From Calycina herbarum (Eukaryota; Ascomycota; Leotiomycetes; Helotiales; Pezizellaceae), in the NCBI GenBank assembly GCA_001414485.1, contig LLEY01000021.1, positions 310,001 through 374,000 on the forward strand: a DNA stretch of 64,000 nucleotides. The letters are read 5' to 3'. How positions within the stretch are numbered: position 1 is the first letter of the stretch; each line of letters opens with the position of its first letter. Shown here one piece after another: positions 24,125 to 35,689 of the stretch. The notes under the pieces were generated by a model that was not told where the DNA came from, did not search any database, and worked only from the letters and a program-made list of their open reading frames with translations. Position numbers and translations under genes: made by a program.

Positions 24125-24152
24125 TTGCGCAAATAGACGTCTATTTGCGCAA
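24125..24152. repeat. Right subterminal TTGCGCAA pair
   Basis: TTGCGCAA occurs at 24125-24132 and 24145-24152, separated by a palindromic AATAGACGTCTATT-like spacer, directly inside the right terminal repeat. It mirrors the left pair with closer spacing (20 bp against 41 bp between starts). Confidence 0.5.
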
Positions 24153-24186
24153 TACCTCGTATTGCGGAACACCATAGAACAGATCG

Positions 24187-25099
24187 ATGCTGCTCTGCTT
24201 GACAAAAAATTGAGATGCATACCCATAGTGAATCCCTGCTGGTGGATGTTCACTCATGCGGTCATCATCAACCAACCACTTGTCCCTCAAGTAGAGATAG
24301 TTTCTAGGTCGCCTCCAGTGAAGAGTGCATGTAAACCCCTGTGCCCAAACCTGCCATATTTGAGACCCCGCGGAAGAGTCACATAACTTGAATTCACAAG
24401 TCCTTCCTGTATTCAATCACCTATTTCATCAGACTTGGACCAACTCATTATGTAAAAGGAGGGAATCTCGGGAGCATGCTAGGAGAGGATTAGTTCGGGA
24501 GACTTGGGAAATCTTCGGAATTAAAGATGTAGAGAGTGAGACTTATCACAAGAAACCACGAGCATTCAAATTCTTGAATCAAAGTGGCAGTATAAAACTA
24601 TGAGCGCTCAAGGCATATACTTCATCTATATGAGGTCTGATTTTCTTGGTTGCTACTCCTCGTAATATATTTCCTAATCCTTCGCAACCAGTAAACAAAC
24701 CGCTTAGGTACGTGGTTTGAAGTTACGCTTGAGAATGAGAAAACCGATTGCATGATTTCATCCTTTGGCGACCTCGGTTGTGAAGCCTAGAACCAAGCTA
24801 GTGTGCACTCTAGGAGGCTTAATTTTAGAAGGATGGCAGACGAAGAAGTCGGAGACTCCTTATGCTAAACGAAAAATAGCTTTGCAGAGCCTATGGAATA
24901 TGCACAGGGCTTAAATCATTGCTCAGTCGAACTAACCAATCTAATTGGCGCAGAGCCAATTTGAACATAAGTGGAGGGTATACAAAACCAATGGTCGAAT
25001 AAGATCCTGCGCTGAATAAGTCAAAGAATTACCAGACGGTAAAACTAACACTTATCGAAGCCCTATTAATCGCACTCCGCAAAACAACACCCAACATCC
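24187..25099. other. Flank of the transposon with a possible gene fragment
   Basis: On the minus strand, 24190-24416 encodes a protein-like stretch (FTCTLHWRRPRNYLYLRDKW, then LVDDDRMSEHPPAGIHYGYA) that runs up to the transposon end, so the element may have landed in a gene. The other side (21400-21575, minus) has weaker coding character and I could not join the two. The rest (24420-25099) shows nothing recognisable. Confidence 0.3.
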
Positions 25100-25666
25100 T
25101 CATCCCTTGCTTTCAACCTCTTGACCCAATCCCTCCAATTCAGCCTCCGCATTCATATCCACACCTAAAAACCTCTTCTCCCACCCCTATATTCCTTCAC
25201 AAACATGTTCTTATCCTCATCAATTATTAAAAACCTCACCCCATTTTCCCGACGCCCCACCAATCGCGCCCTTTCTATAAAACTTGGGATTTTTAGTATA
25301 AACCTTGCGGTCTACAGCCACATATCGTTCGATATTCCAAATTCCACTCACTCCGATTCTCTCCTCCTTTTCTCCGTCCTTTCGAACCACGATGAGAAAT
25401 ATGCCTCTTGAAGATGTAGCTTCCTCTGGGTCCCATGCACGTGAAGAAGGGTTATCGGAAGCCTCCCTAAGTAGGATGTCCAAATCGGTACGAATTCCAA
25501 TAGTCTTACGAGCAAGTTCCCACACATCTGAATTTTTGACAAACGATGTGAGGTATTCAGCATCGGAGTCGTTTGGACTGCGGAGATAGCCAGGAAACGA
25601 AGGGTCGTCCAAGGGGAGTTTGATGTTATGGTATTTTTTGGGCGCGTTGATAATGGTTTCAGGCAT
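25100..25666 (-). pseudogene. Frameshifted conserved hypothetical gene, possibly acetyltransferase-like
   Basis: A clear coding frame starts at 25666 (MPETIINAPKKYHNIKLPLD) and runs about 145 codons, including GIFLIVVRKDGEKEERIGVS and the hydrophobic IWNIERYVAVD. It then meets a stop at 25220. Coding character continues in a second frame (VRFLIIDEDKNMFVKEYRG) and then a third (WEKRFLGVDMNAEAELEGLG), ending at a stop at 25100-25102. The two shifts fall at short G/A runs (near 25245 and 25180), so small indels explain them, and no GT...AG pair does. The middle strand pattern recalls GNAT acetyltransferases, but the acetyl-CoA loop is not evident, so I leave the family open. Assembly error is the alternative to true decay. 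Confidence 0.5.
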
Positions 25667-28600
25667 GTTTGCGGTGTTGATGCGTTTCTTTCTTGTGGAG
25701 ATCAGATTGACATTTTAGAAGTCGTGTGCTGAGAAAATAACGAAGAGAGAGAGGAAGTTGCCTTTTTATACCTGGGAGAAGCTTACAATTTTGTGGTATA
25801 AGTGAGTAATTTGGGGTTGTTTTTCTATCTTAGGTCCATTGGTCTCTTCCAAATAAACAATTATATACAAAATGATTTGTTATAAATAGTGAATAGTATA
25901 AGTCCTTACTTAATATATTTGTAGTTCAGTTAAGTAGAATAGAAGGTCATTATTACTCTACTTCACTCAACCTACTTTAAAGCTTACTTTACTCTACTCT
26001 ACTTGAGTTACCTAAAGTAACTTAAGAGTTCGAAGACGGACCTGTTATTCGGATAAGTTCCGAGTACTCCGGGGAACTATTGAAGTATCGAAGAATAAAC
26101 TCGATTCTAGCTAAATAATACGAATATAATATATAATCCACGATTTAGAGTATATTTTAGGTAATTAGAACTCCTACTAAAGTCTACTCTCGAGTAAATA
26201 TAATTTTCTTTCTAAGTGATTAGCTAAGTTATAAACATAGAGTACTAGGTTAATTCTTAAAAATCAAAATCAATTACTTATTTATAATATAGTTATCTTC
26301 CGTTATATACTTGCTAAATTAATAAACTTATATAAGAAGGTAAAGTTCTTAGATTAAAATATAAAAAACTTATACATCTGGTCATATAGTTTGGATCATT
26401 GTATCAACGCATGTAGGAACATCAATTACAAACCATCCACTCTCAAATTGAAATGTCGGGCTGTGGCGTTTAAGGTGGATATGGGCAATGCGACGAAGTG
26501 CGAGGGAAACTATTTCTTGAAATCCAATTGTTCAACGCCAGTCTCTCGGAATGGGATGGAGGTATCCTATGCTATTCTTAATGATCCTTAGGAGATGTTG
26601 ATATCATCTGGCGCCGTATTTAAGATCAGGCTGTATAATTCAATTAGTTGTGTTGCTCAAATTATTACAATGCGAAATGTGTGATTCTGTGGGGAGCTGT
26701 TCCAGATTTTTTTGAACAGTTACTACCAGTTGAGCAAAGTATGCGGAATGAGTTGTTGTACTTAAAGAAGAGTACCATCACGTGACCATTCTCGTAACCA
26801 TTCCTGCTCCCAGAAAGGGGCATCTTTAGCGAGAAATAACTCAAAGCGCATTGAAGCATCTGATTATTCCCATCAAGGTCCCTGGTTCTCTAGTTCTTTC
26901 CGTCACGATTCTAAATACTTCCGTCCGAGCACAAACATAAGACCAACACCAGGCCCACAAAAACCTGCAGTTACCATGCATCATCATCAATGTTGGTGGC
27001 TGTCGCGAAGTGCAACAAACCCACCTAAAAGGATACAAAGACGAGAACATCATCAGCAAAGACCCGGTGTCGAAGAAAAAAAAAATCGGGAGTCTAACTG
27101 TATTCTATGCAAGTGGGTCTGTTAGTTGCTTACCCATCAGCTTACCGAGCATGCACCGCATCCTAGTTTGGTACCGATGTGCAATATATTTTTGAGGATC
27201 TTATTTGGTAATTATTGTTCTCTTCTTTTCAGTGTAGCAAGTCCCATACACTCAAGTTCTCTTGTTTTACTTACTGCTCTACGCCTCCGAGTGTCAAGTC
27301 CTCACTCCGTTATTTTGTCGTAGCAGTTATACATCCTTTCTCACACTGAAAGGCAAGAGGGTAAAAGGAATGAAGAAAATGTTACGTTTACTTCGATATA
27401 TCAAGAGTCCGAGGCTAGTACAGGGGTGAAATCCCAGGTAACAGGTGGTTCAAGTCAAGTGGTTGAGAACTCGTGTGACTACTCGGCGTAAGAAATTACA
27501 CCCGAACAGGCGGTATTGAACGTCTAGGAGAATTGAATAAAGATGTTTAAAATAATTGAGAATCGAAGATTCGTTCCTTACTAACTTTCTAATGTTTTTT
27601 AGATTGTTTATTTCTCTATCCGAGATAGTTTATTATTCAGAGGATATTATTCAGATAAGTCACATTTAGACGTATATAAATTCTTGCCATTGTCACCTTC
27701 GTATGGATTGCTAGCAATCTCTTTTCCTTCTAAAAACTAGAAGAGGGACCTTGTAACTCTCGTTGTATAAGTTGGAAGGCCGCTCCCTCGTTATCCAATA
27801 GAAATCTGCCTTCTGAAGACATCAGAGTCGTGGTGCACGCGAGGACCAGCGCTATACAAACCTAAGAGTGTGCCGCAATTAGTGACTTTAGGTCGAATAT
27901 GAGAAGCAGAGGCCAAGGGTCGAAACGTCGCGCAAGGGTGTTGCGCTGGAGTGTCAAGGTGTTAAGAAGGAAGGAACGAACTGTGCAATGGCAGGCAAGA
28001 ATTGCCTTGTCGAGGTGTTGCACGAGATGGGACTTGGGGCCGCTCCTTCCTTCTATCCTCGAACCCACGCCGCGTCATCACAACAGCAAGAAGGGAAGGC
28101 ACGACCCAGGCTCTCGAGTTTCCCAAGTCTATGTAGCCCTCCCACTTAGATTCCATTACACATACATGATGGTCTCATCATCAGAACCCCATCGGGGAAG
28201 TTTGTATTTCAATTTTCTTCAAGTCATCGTCTTCGTCTTTCTATAAATTTGGCCACTAGAATTTTCTTTTGCGTTCTCTTAGGTAAGGAAACCCCGAGTG
28301 AAAGAAGCCTATACGTCTGGGCTCGTTTTCTAAATCCCAACATTACTTTTCTTAGGTGAGTACTCTTTAGGAAGCATCGAAGCATGTTCCTGGGTAATTC
28401 CTTTCTATGATGAAAGTTGATTACTTGACACCTGGTGAGAAAAGGGGTTCTGTGAGGAAGCTGAACATTGGTCTAGAAATCTATTTCAAAAAAAAAAATC
28501 TCAAGTTCTCAATTTTGTGTCTATTCATAGGTTACCTAACCATAGCCAGATTCGACATTTTCAGCTACTTGTAGGTTACCTACGAATGGCTAGACATCTT

Positions 28601-28806
28601 TTCCTGGATTACCCGTGAATAGCCGCATTCCCCCCCCCCCACCAGAAACTAGACAGACCTACGGTAAAATTAATTAGACTCCATGTTTTCAACCAGAAAT
28701 AAATCGAATGTCTCACTCTTCACTAAACAAGTCAATCACACCAATGATTGAACGTTTATTCCTCCATTAGGCTCGAGAACCAAGAAAAAGGAACAAGTTA
28801 ATATTG
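25667..28806. other. Gene-poor, partly AT-rich region
   Basis: About 3.1 kb. From about 25880 to 26370 it is AT-rich with TACTC/CTACTT-rich stretches resembling a decayed copy of the CTACTC repeat found at 28896 and 59266. From 26400 to 28800 composition is more even. Frames at 27899-28246 and others lack support. Confidence 0.4.
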
Positions 28807-28889
28807 AAGTAAATCCACCACTCAAGTTTTAGAACTTAAGTAAATCTACCACTTATGTTCTACAATTTAGGTAAATCTACTACTTACAG
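28807..28889. repeat. Tandem repeat, period about 31 bp, nearly three copies
   Basis: Units beginning AAGTAAATCCACCACT (28807), AAGTAAATCTACCACT (28838) and AGGTAAATCTACTACT (28869) follow each other with a few substitutions. It directly precedes a CTACTC-rich element. Confidence 0.6.
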
Positions 28890-28895
28890 CGTATT

Positions 28896-29003
28896 CACAA
28901 ACTACTCAACTACTCGAGTAGTCTTATGTAGAGTAGAGTAGTACTCAAAAACCCTTGAGTAGAGTTGAGTAGCAGTCACAACTCTACTCTACTCTACTCA
29001 TTT
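28896..29003. mobile_element. CTACTC-rich element, short copy (about 108 bp)
   Basis: It starts CACAAACTACTCA and ends in four CTACT units followed by CATTT. The same start and end frame a longer 389-bp element at 59266-59654. The interior is made of GAGTAG/CTACTC blocks in both orientations and can fold on itself. Boundaries are taken from comparison of the two copies. Confidence 0.55.
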
Positions 29004-30042
29004 AATATGCTGACTACTTAAATTACTATTCAAGTAGGAAAAATAAGAATCAATCAAAGAACCACTTATCAAACATCTCTCAGTCCAACCTTTCGCCATG
29101 TCATCCCTCACTATTCCAGGTATCTCAAAAAACACTTTGAAAAACCCAAATTTCCTCTTTTGCTTGAGATAATTGAATTAGTCAAATCAAGTGACTGAAA
29201 ATAAACGTGAGTAACAAATCTCTCTCAATTGCAACCTTTTGGCAAATTATATTCTGTAATATAACCATCTTAAAAATATACTTTATCGGTTGTCTCCAGG
29301 ATGTGATCACCAAAGCTCTTTTCACCGGAATAGTTAAACTCAAGAATTGCCAAGTGATAATACAAGAGGTAAAGTACTTATATCATTCACCTCCTAAGCT
29401 TTCATGATTCGCGATCAGTCCTCGCGCTCAAAATATCACCGAAATTCCCCTCCGCCCTCCGCCTAGAAACTTCAGCAGAAAACCTAAAGAAAATTTAGTG
29501 AAATTTCGACTTGTGTTGTCATGCGTTCAAATTCAATAATTGAAGAAAGAAGAAGAAGAAGAAGAAGGAAAGAGACGAAAAGGAAATAAGTAGAAGAGAT
29601 AAAATAAACTTCACACACAATTACAAGCAAAAAAGTGGATGAAATATTTCTCCCTCTTGTTCAATCCCCCTTTTCATCTCTCCACTCCCCTTCACAACAA
29701 GAACAAAGCAAAATACCAAAGCTAGAAACACCTCAAGCTAAGCCTAACAAAATATGAGAAAGCTATCTATACCGAATACATAGCCATCACCAGCTAATGA
29801 AAGTATGAGAGAGTTTAATATAATTTATTGGAAGGTTAAGGGTCCGACTTGTGACCCGAGGCGTGGAGGTGGCGGAGAGTCAAGTCTCGTCTTGGGGAAG
29901 GAGCGAATCCACCCTGGCAAACAAACAACCATCACCCCCCAAAAAGCCCCCCTTAAAAAAAGTAACAAGAAATAATTTTTCCCACACACTACTAAGATAT
30001 ACATTTTCCACTCCCCTACGCCCAAAACACCATGTAAACCTC
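29004..30042. other. Intergenic, 3' flank of KRE33
   Basis: About 1 kb with a GAA microsatellite near 29548-29570 and a purine-rich tract. No gene is seen. The 3' untranslated region of KRE33 lies at its right end. Confidence 0.5.
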
Positions 30043-33000
30043 TCACGACCTTCCCTTCTTCCCTTTCTTATCCTTCCCCCCCTCCTTCCTCGCCTTCTTC
30101 CCCTCCCTCTCCCCCCCAATCTCCTCATTATAAATCTCCGCCGCACTCTCACCCGCTTTCCTCTTCTTCTCCTTGTTACTTTTGACACTAACCACGGTAT
30201 TCCCGCGGCCCGATTTACTAGAACTTTGAATCTGGCGCTCGGCTTCTGCCCATCCTGGTGCTGATTCCTCGATTTCATATCTATCACCGACATTAGTTTT
30301 CAACATCCACGGACAATTGGGAAGGATTGGGCAAGAGGTCTTACTGAGACAACGGAAGCGCATCAATAAGCTGTCGTTGTTTTTCTTTTAATTCCTTCAT
30401 CGCCTCATCACCACCCTCCTCAAGTTCATCCTCAAGATTAGTTTCCAACGGCACGAATCTCTCATCCACAATCTCCTCATCATGCGCTCCATCAGCGTCC
30501 TCCCTACTAACACCCAAATTCTCTCTCTTAGGAAGACTCTCCTCAGCAGCAGAATCAACAAGCGATCGGAAATGCGAACTCATCTTTCGCATAATTTTGA
30601 TGAACATAGCGAGTAACTGGGAAGAAGGAAGATTCAACTCCGCTTCTACATCCGAGAGATCTTTATTCTGCAGTCCCACAGCGAGGAGGATAGCTTGTTG
30701 AATGCCCGTGAGTTTAATGGCGGGGGAAAGACGGGATGTGAAGTAGAGGACAGAGAGTTTAGGCACGAGATCGAGGATGACGTGGTAGTCGAGCATGTTG
30801 TTTGCATATGATTCGAGACGTTTGAGATCAAATGGTGAGAGTAAGGTAGTGAGTTCAGAAGATGTAAGTGGCGTTGGAGGATTAGACGTATCCAACTTCG
30901 ACCCATTCTTCGAGGACTCATCGAGAGAAAGCGCCATAACCGAAGGAAACGTCCTAAAATTATAAGATAATAGACTAAGGAAGCGATTATGGAAATCTCT
31001 CGTAAAAGCACCTAACCAAGAAGGATCCGAGGAACTAGCAAGAGGGCGAATCATCACGCATGTGTGTTCGCCTGTCAATTCATTGGCGGTTTGACGGAGG
31101 TAAACGGGAGCGAAATTCGAGCGTTTCCAGAATTTATGAAGGGGTTGGGTGAGGCCGTAGCTGACTCCGACGTAGTCTAGGGGGAGAGGTCGTCGTTCCG
31201 AGAGTTTTGAGAAGAGAGGTGGCATTTTGCGGATGTCGCGGACTTTAATGTCATCGTCGAGGAGGGAGGCATTGGTTAATTCTGCATCCGTAACTCGGGT
31301 GATGGTTGGTTCCGCTTCTTCGGTGATCTCCTCTGAGAGGTTGGCGAATTTGCCCTCGTAGAAATCGTTGAGAAGTTCGAGTGCTTTGCTTCCGTATCCC
31401 ATCTGGGTGTAGTCTGGATTCGTAGCTATTCGCACAATTCGAGCACCGGATAGTCCAGCAAAATCATCATCTTGAAATTGCTGGCTGACAATCCATGGGA
31501 TGAGATCACCAGCTGCTCGCTTACCCCTACTTAAACTATTCATTACGCTCTCCTTGCTGATTTGACCTTCGAGAGCCACTTGAATAACACACAATGGCTC
31601 TGGTAGGTGTTTGCTGTCTTCTGTAATTGGTGGTACAAGGACGAAAAGTTGATGTGCAGGCGCATCACTCATCAATTGCAAATCATCAGGCGAATTTTTG
31701 TAATGACTTGCAACATAAAGAGCAATCATTTGTTGTAAGAACTTTTCTGAGACTTCATGAAAAGAGAAGAGGGTGTCTCGGTTGACTTGGAGCAGTTGGC
31801 ATTGCGATGGATCCGGGCAACCTTGAAGCGTGTTCAGTTTTGATCGTGGCAAAGTGGCATCAAGACAGAGCACGGTATTAAGCCATTTCTCCACCAGATC
31901 ACCCTTTGCGTAACGAATTGGCTCCGCAAGAGTGATTTCTCGTAGAGTTCGTCCGCCAGAGAAGCTGGAATCAGCTGTCTTCGACGCCTTGCCCGTAGCT
32001 CTATCTGCAACCTCCGCACCCGCGGGTTTGGATCCACCTCTTGATTGTTCTCGGAGTTGTTTAATCAACTTCAGCGATAATGATCGTCCAGTGCCCTCAT
32101 ATCCATTAATTGTGGATGCCATAAAAACGAGATATGGCCCCATCAATTTTCGAACGAGAGGTAAAGGAATTGCTGCCGCCTCATCAATAACCAAAAGTTC
32201 AGCCTGACCTAAGACGTGAGCATCTTGAGGGCGGATATATTGAATGGTTTGACGATGCTGACGATGGATGTTTACCCTCACAATTGCCTTGTTGAAATCA
32301 GGATTCGTGGATTGGATGATAGAATAATCGACGTGATCCATATAATTCAAAGCATCAAATCCCTTGAAAATAAACTCGAAGAGGGTCTTCAAATTCTCAG
32401 GACTTGGAGATGTGATGAAAATGTTGCTGTACCCGTGGGCCACCGCTGCAGCTACAGCCACACCCAAAGCTGCGGATTTTCCTCGTCCACGAGCCGCCGT
32501 CAATGTAACCGTACTCCTCAATGTTTTCTCAGCAATCGCATCCACGAAAGTCAAGAGAGCTTTCGCTTGGTCCACCGTTTTCGCCAATGTTACCAGCGAT
32601 CCAACTGGTTGTGTATCCTGTAATGCCTCCTTCATCTCGTCCAATTCCTTCTGTGATTCGGTTTTTGGTTCGTTAATATCCGGAGGAGGAAGAGCAGCCA
32701 CATTTTTCCCACCAGAAATCGGTAAAACATTAAGTTCGTCGTCGATAACCAAGCAAGACTCGCATTTTCCCAAAGACAATATAAATCGTTCGTTAAATCT
32801 TGCCGTAACATCGTCGTATGCTTCGGTTCGGTATCGAGAATGGATATCCATGGATAATGTGTAGAGTTGCTTCAAACTATTCATTCCCTTCAGCAATAAC
32901 ACAACCAATCCTCCGCCTTCCACAGTCTCAATCGTCCTGGCGAGTAAATTTGGTGTTATAGCTTCGAAATCCTGCAATATGCACATCCCGTATGTGTTTC

Positions 33001-33454
33001 CCAGAATCTTCTCTGTCTCTTTGTAGTAAACATATCGAATATCGTGGAGAGAAACGAAGAGTTCGAATGGGTCTTCGGTATTAGCTTCTCGAATTCCGCG
33101 CTTGATTTCCTTCTTAATTTTGTTCTCGCGCTTTTTTCGGTGACTGCAAAGAAGATTGTAAGCAACATTTCTCTTGGTAGGTATAGAATTTCTTGCCTGG
33201 TGAAATTCAGAAGCTTGTTCTTGTATGCCCACAAGACCGATTTATTCTGCTTCATATCCATGCTGGACATAATATAGTGGAGATGCACAATAACATCTTT
33301 CGACCTGTCTCCTACCACCACAATAAAACTCCTCTTCTTTTCCTGTACACCATTGCGAATGAGGGCGGGGATGCGCGAATCTCTAAAAATCAAAGTTAGA
33401 ATCTTGTCGCAATGCTCAGAAATAATCGATAACGTACACTGCCTTTTTGACCAT
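30043..33454 (-). CDS. KRE33: RNA cytidine acetyltransferase (Kre33/NAT10)
   Basis: Four exons on the minus strand: 33454-33438, 33382-33197, 33143-30345 and 30280-30043, total 3240 nt, 1079 residues (yeast Kre33 is 1056). The first exon is 17 nt, encoding MVKKA plus two bases, and splices to give MVKKAVDSRIPALIRNG. The second intron (33144-33196) has a GC donor (AG|GCAAGA), required to restore the conserved FTSHRKKRENKIKKE. Order: TmcA-like N-domain; RecD-like helicase with Walker A GRGKS at 287-291 and DEAA at 388-391; GNAT domain with ARIVRIATNPDYTQMGYGSK around 636-654; Lys-rich nucleolar tail. The enzyme forms N4-acetylcytidine in 18S rRNA (and, with an adaptor, tRNA), driven by ATP hydrolysis, for small-subunit assembly. 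All key motifs are intact. Confidence 0.96.
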
Positions 33455-33880
33455 CTTGGCGGTATCTCGCAGAAGGAGGTCGTGTAAATGGGTATAGAAA
33501 CGTCAATCCCAGGACGTGGTGTTGAAGTTCAATTGCTGGAGCTTCGGTCGCAAAGCTCGATAACTTTTTTTTCGGGGCCTTATCGGCTGGTCGGGTGCCC
33601 CCCACCGATTGATAAGACGAGGCTGACAAGGCTGAGAACTAAATTCAAAATATACCCAAGTTGGGGGTAACACAATTTAAAATAGTAAAGAATCTTCACG
33701 GGCTTGAAAGTGCCCTCTCGCTTGTGCAACAATGAGAAAGGTTCGATAAAACATCTCCAAATGAAGCATTTCATTCCCCATTATTTATCTACTGTTTTCC
33801 ACCTTCACTTTCTATGTTCATTTACTTCTTTTCATCGTAACTATTTCATCAAGAAACGTGCTCTAAACACAGCAGGATAT
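33455..33880. other. Intergenic between KRE33 and ERG10
   Basis: Both neighbours read on the minus strand, so these 426 bp hold the ERG10 3' end and the KRE33 promoter. No gene or clear motif is seen. Confidence 0.55.
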
Positions 33881-35243
<1,363 letters not shown>

Positions 35244-35689
35244 GTTGGAGATCTGAAAACTGTGAAGTTATTCGTAAAGTGTTGGGGAAGAAGGAGGGAG
35301 CGTTGCAGTTGCCAACAAATAACTAATCTTTTTGAATTCAACAAAGCGGTGAGGCCGACTTCGTTATGCAGGAACACCCGCGGGAACCCAGCATCATAAC
35401 ACACCACTGAGGATTTTGATTGAATAGGTAGAAATCCCTTTTGAGACTTTTAATTCTAGTTCTTTAGAAATCGATTTTCAGAAAGGGCAAGGAGATAAAA
35501 GTACAATTTGGGGATAAATAATTGGTGATAAATTTGGCTGTCAACATTTTATCTACCCTGCACCTGCAAGGCTGTGACACGTGACGCAAACGCCTGTCGC
35601 GAGTTTTGAAGCTTCAATCGCCAGAAAGTTCAGTCGAGTCGCATTCAACTTCCCCCTCTCAACACTCTCTCTTCCACCATCTAGCCAAT
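35244..35689. promoter_or_regulatory. Shared divergent promoter of ERG10 and SNU114
   Basis: The start codons at 35243 (minus) and 35690 (plus) are 446 bp apart. A CACGTGAC motif sits at 35578-35585, a site type bound by bHLH factors such as Cbf1 or sterol-response (SREBP-like) proteins in fungi. Its use here is an inference from position. The segment just before SNU114 is CT-rich. Confidence 0.5.

Larger units (their letters stand above)
21576..24186. mobile_element. RIP-inactivated DNA transposon, about 2.6 kb, with terminal inverted repeats
   Basis: The arms at 21576-21607 and 24155-24186 are inverted copies with one mismatch; the core reads CTATGGTGTTCCGCAATACG. The octamer TTGCGCAA occurs twice just inside each arm. 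Between them the DNA is extremely poor in CA and TG and rich in TA, with many TAA/TAG codons where CAA/CAG would restore frame, especially 22200-23500. A less damaged 3' part (about 23750-24000) encodes a basic, Gly/Lys-rich tail suggestive of an AT-hook-like end. Length fits one DDE-type transposase gene, but the catalytic residues cannot be recognised after the decay, so the superfamily is open. No target duplication was established. Confidence 0.7.

Noticed and set aside
28807..28889. CRISPR-like array
   Set aside because: The tandem units are contiguous without spacers and the genome is eukaryotic.
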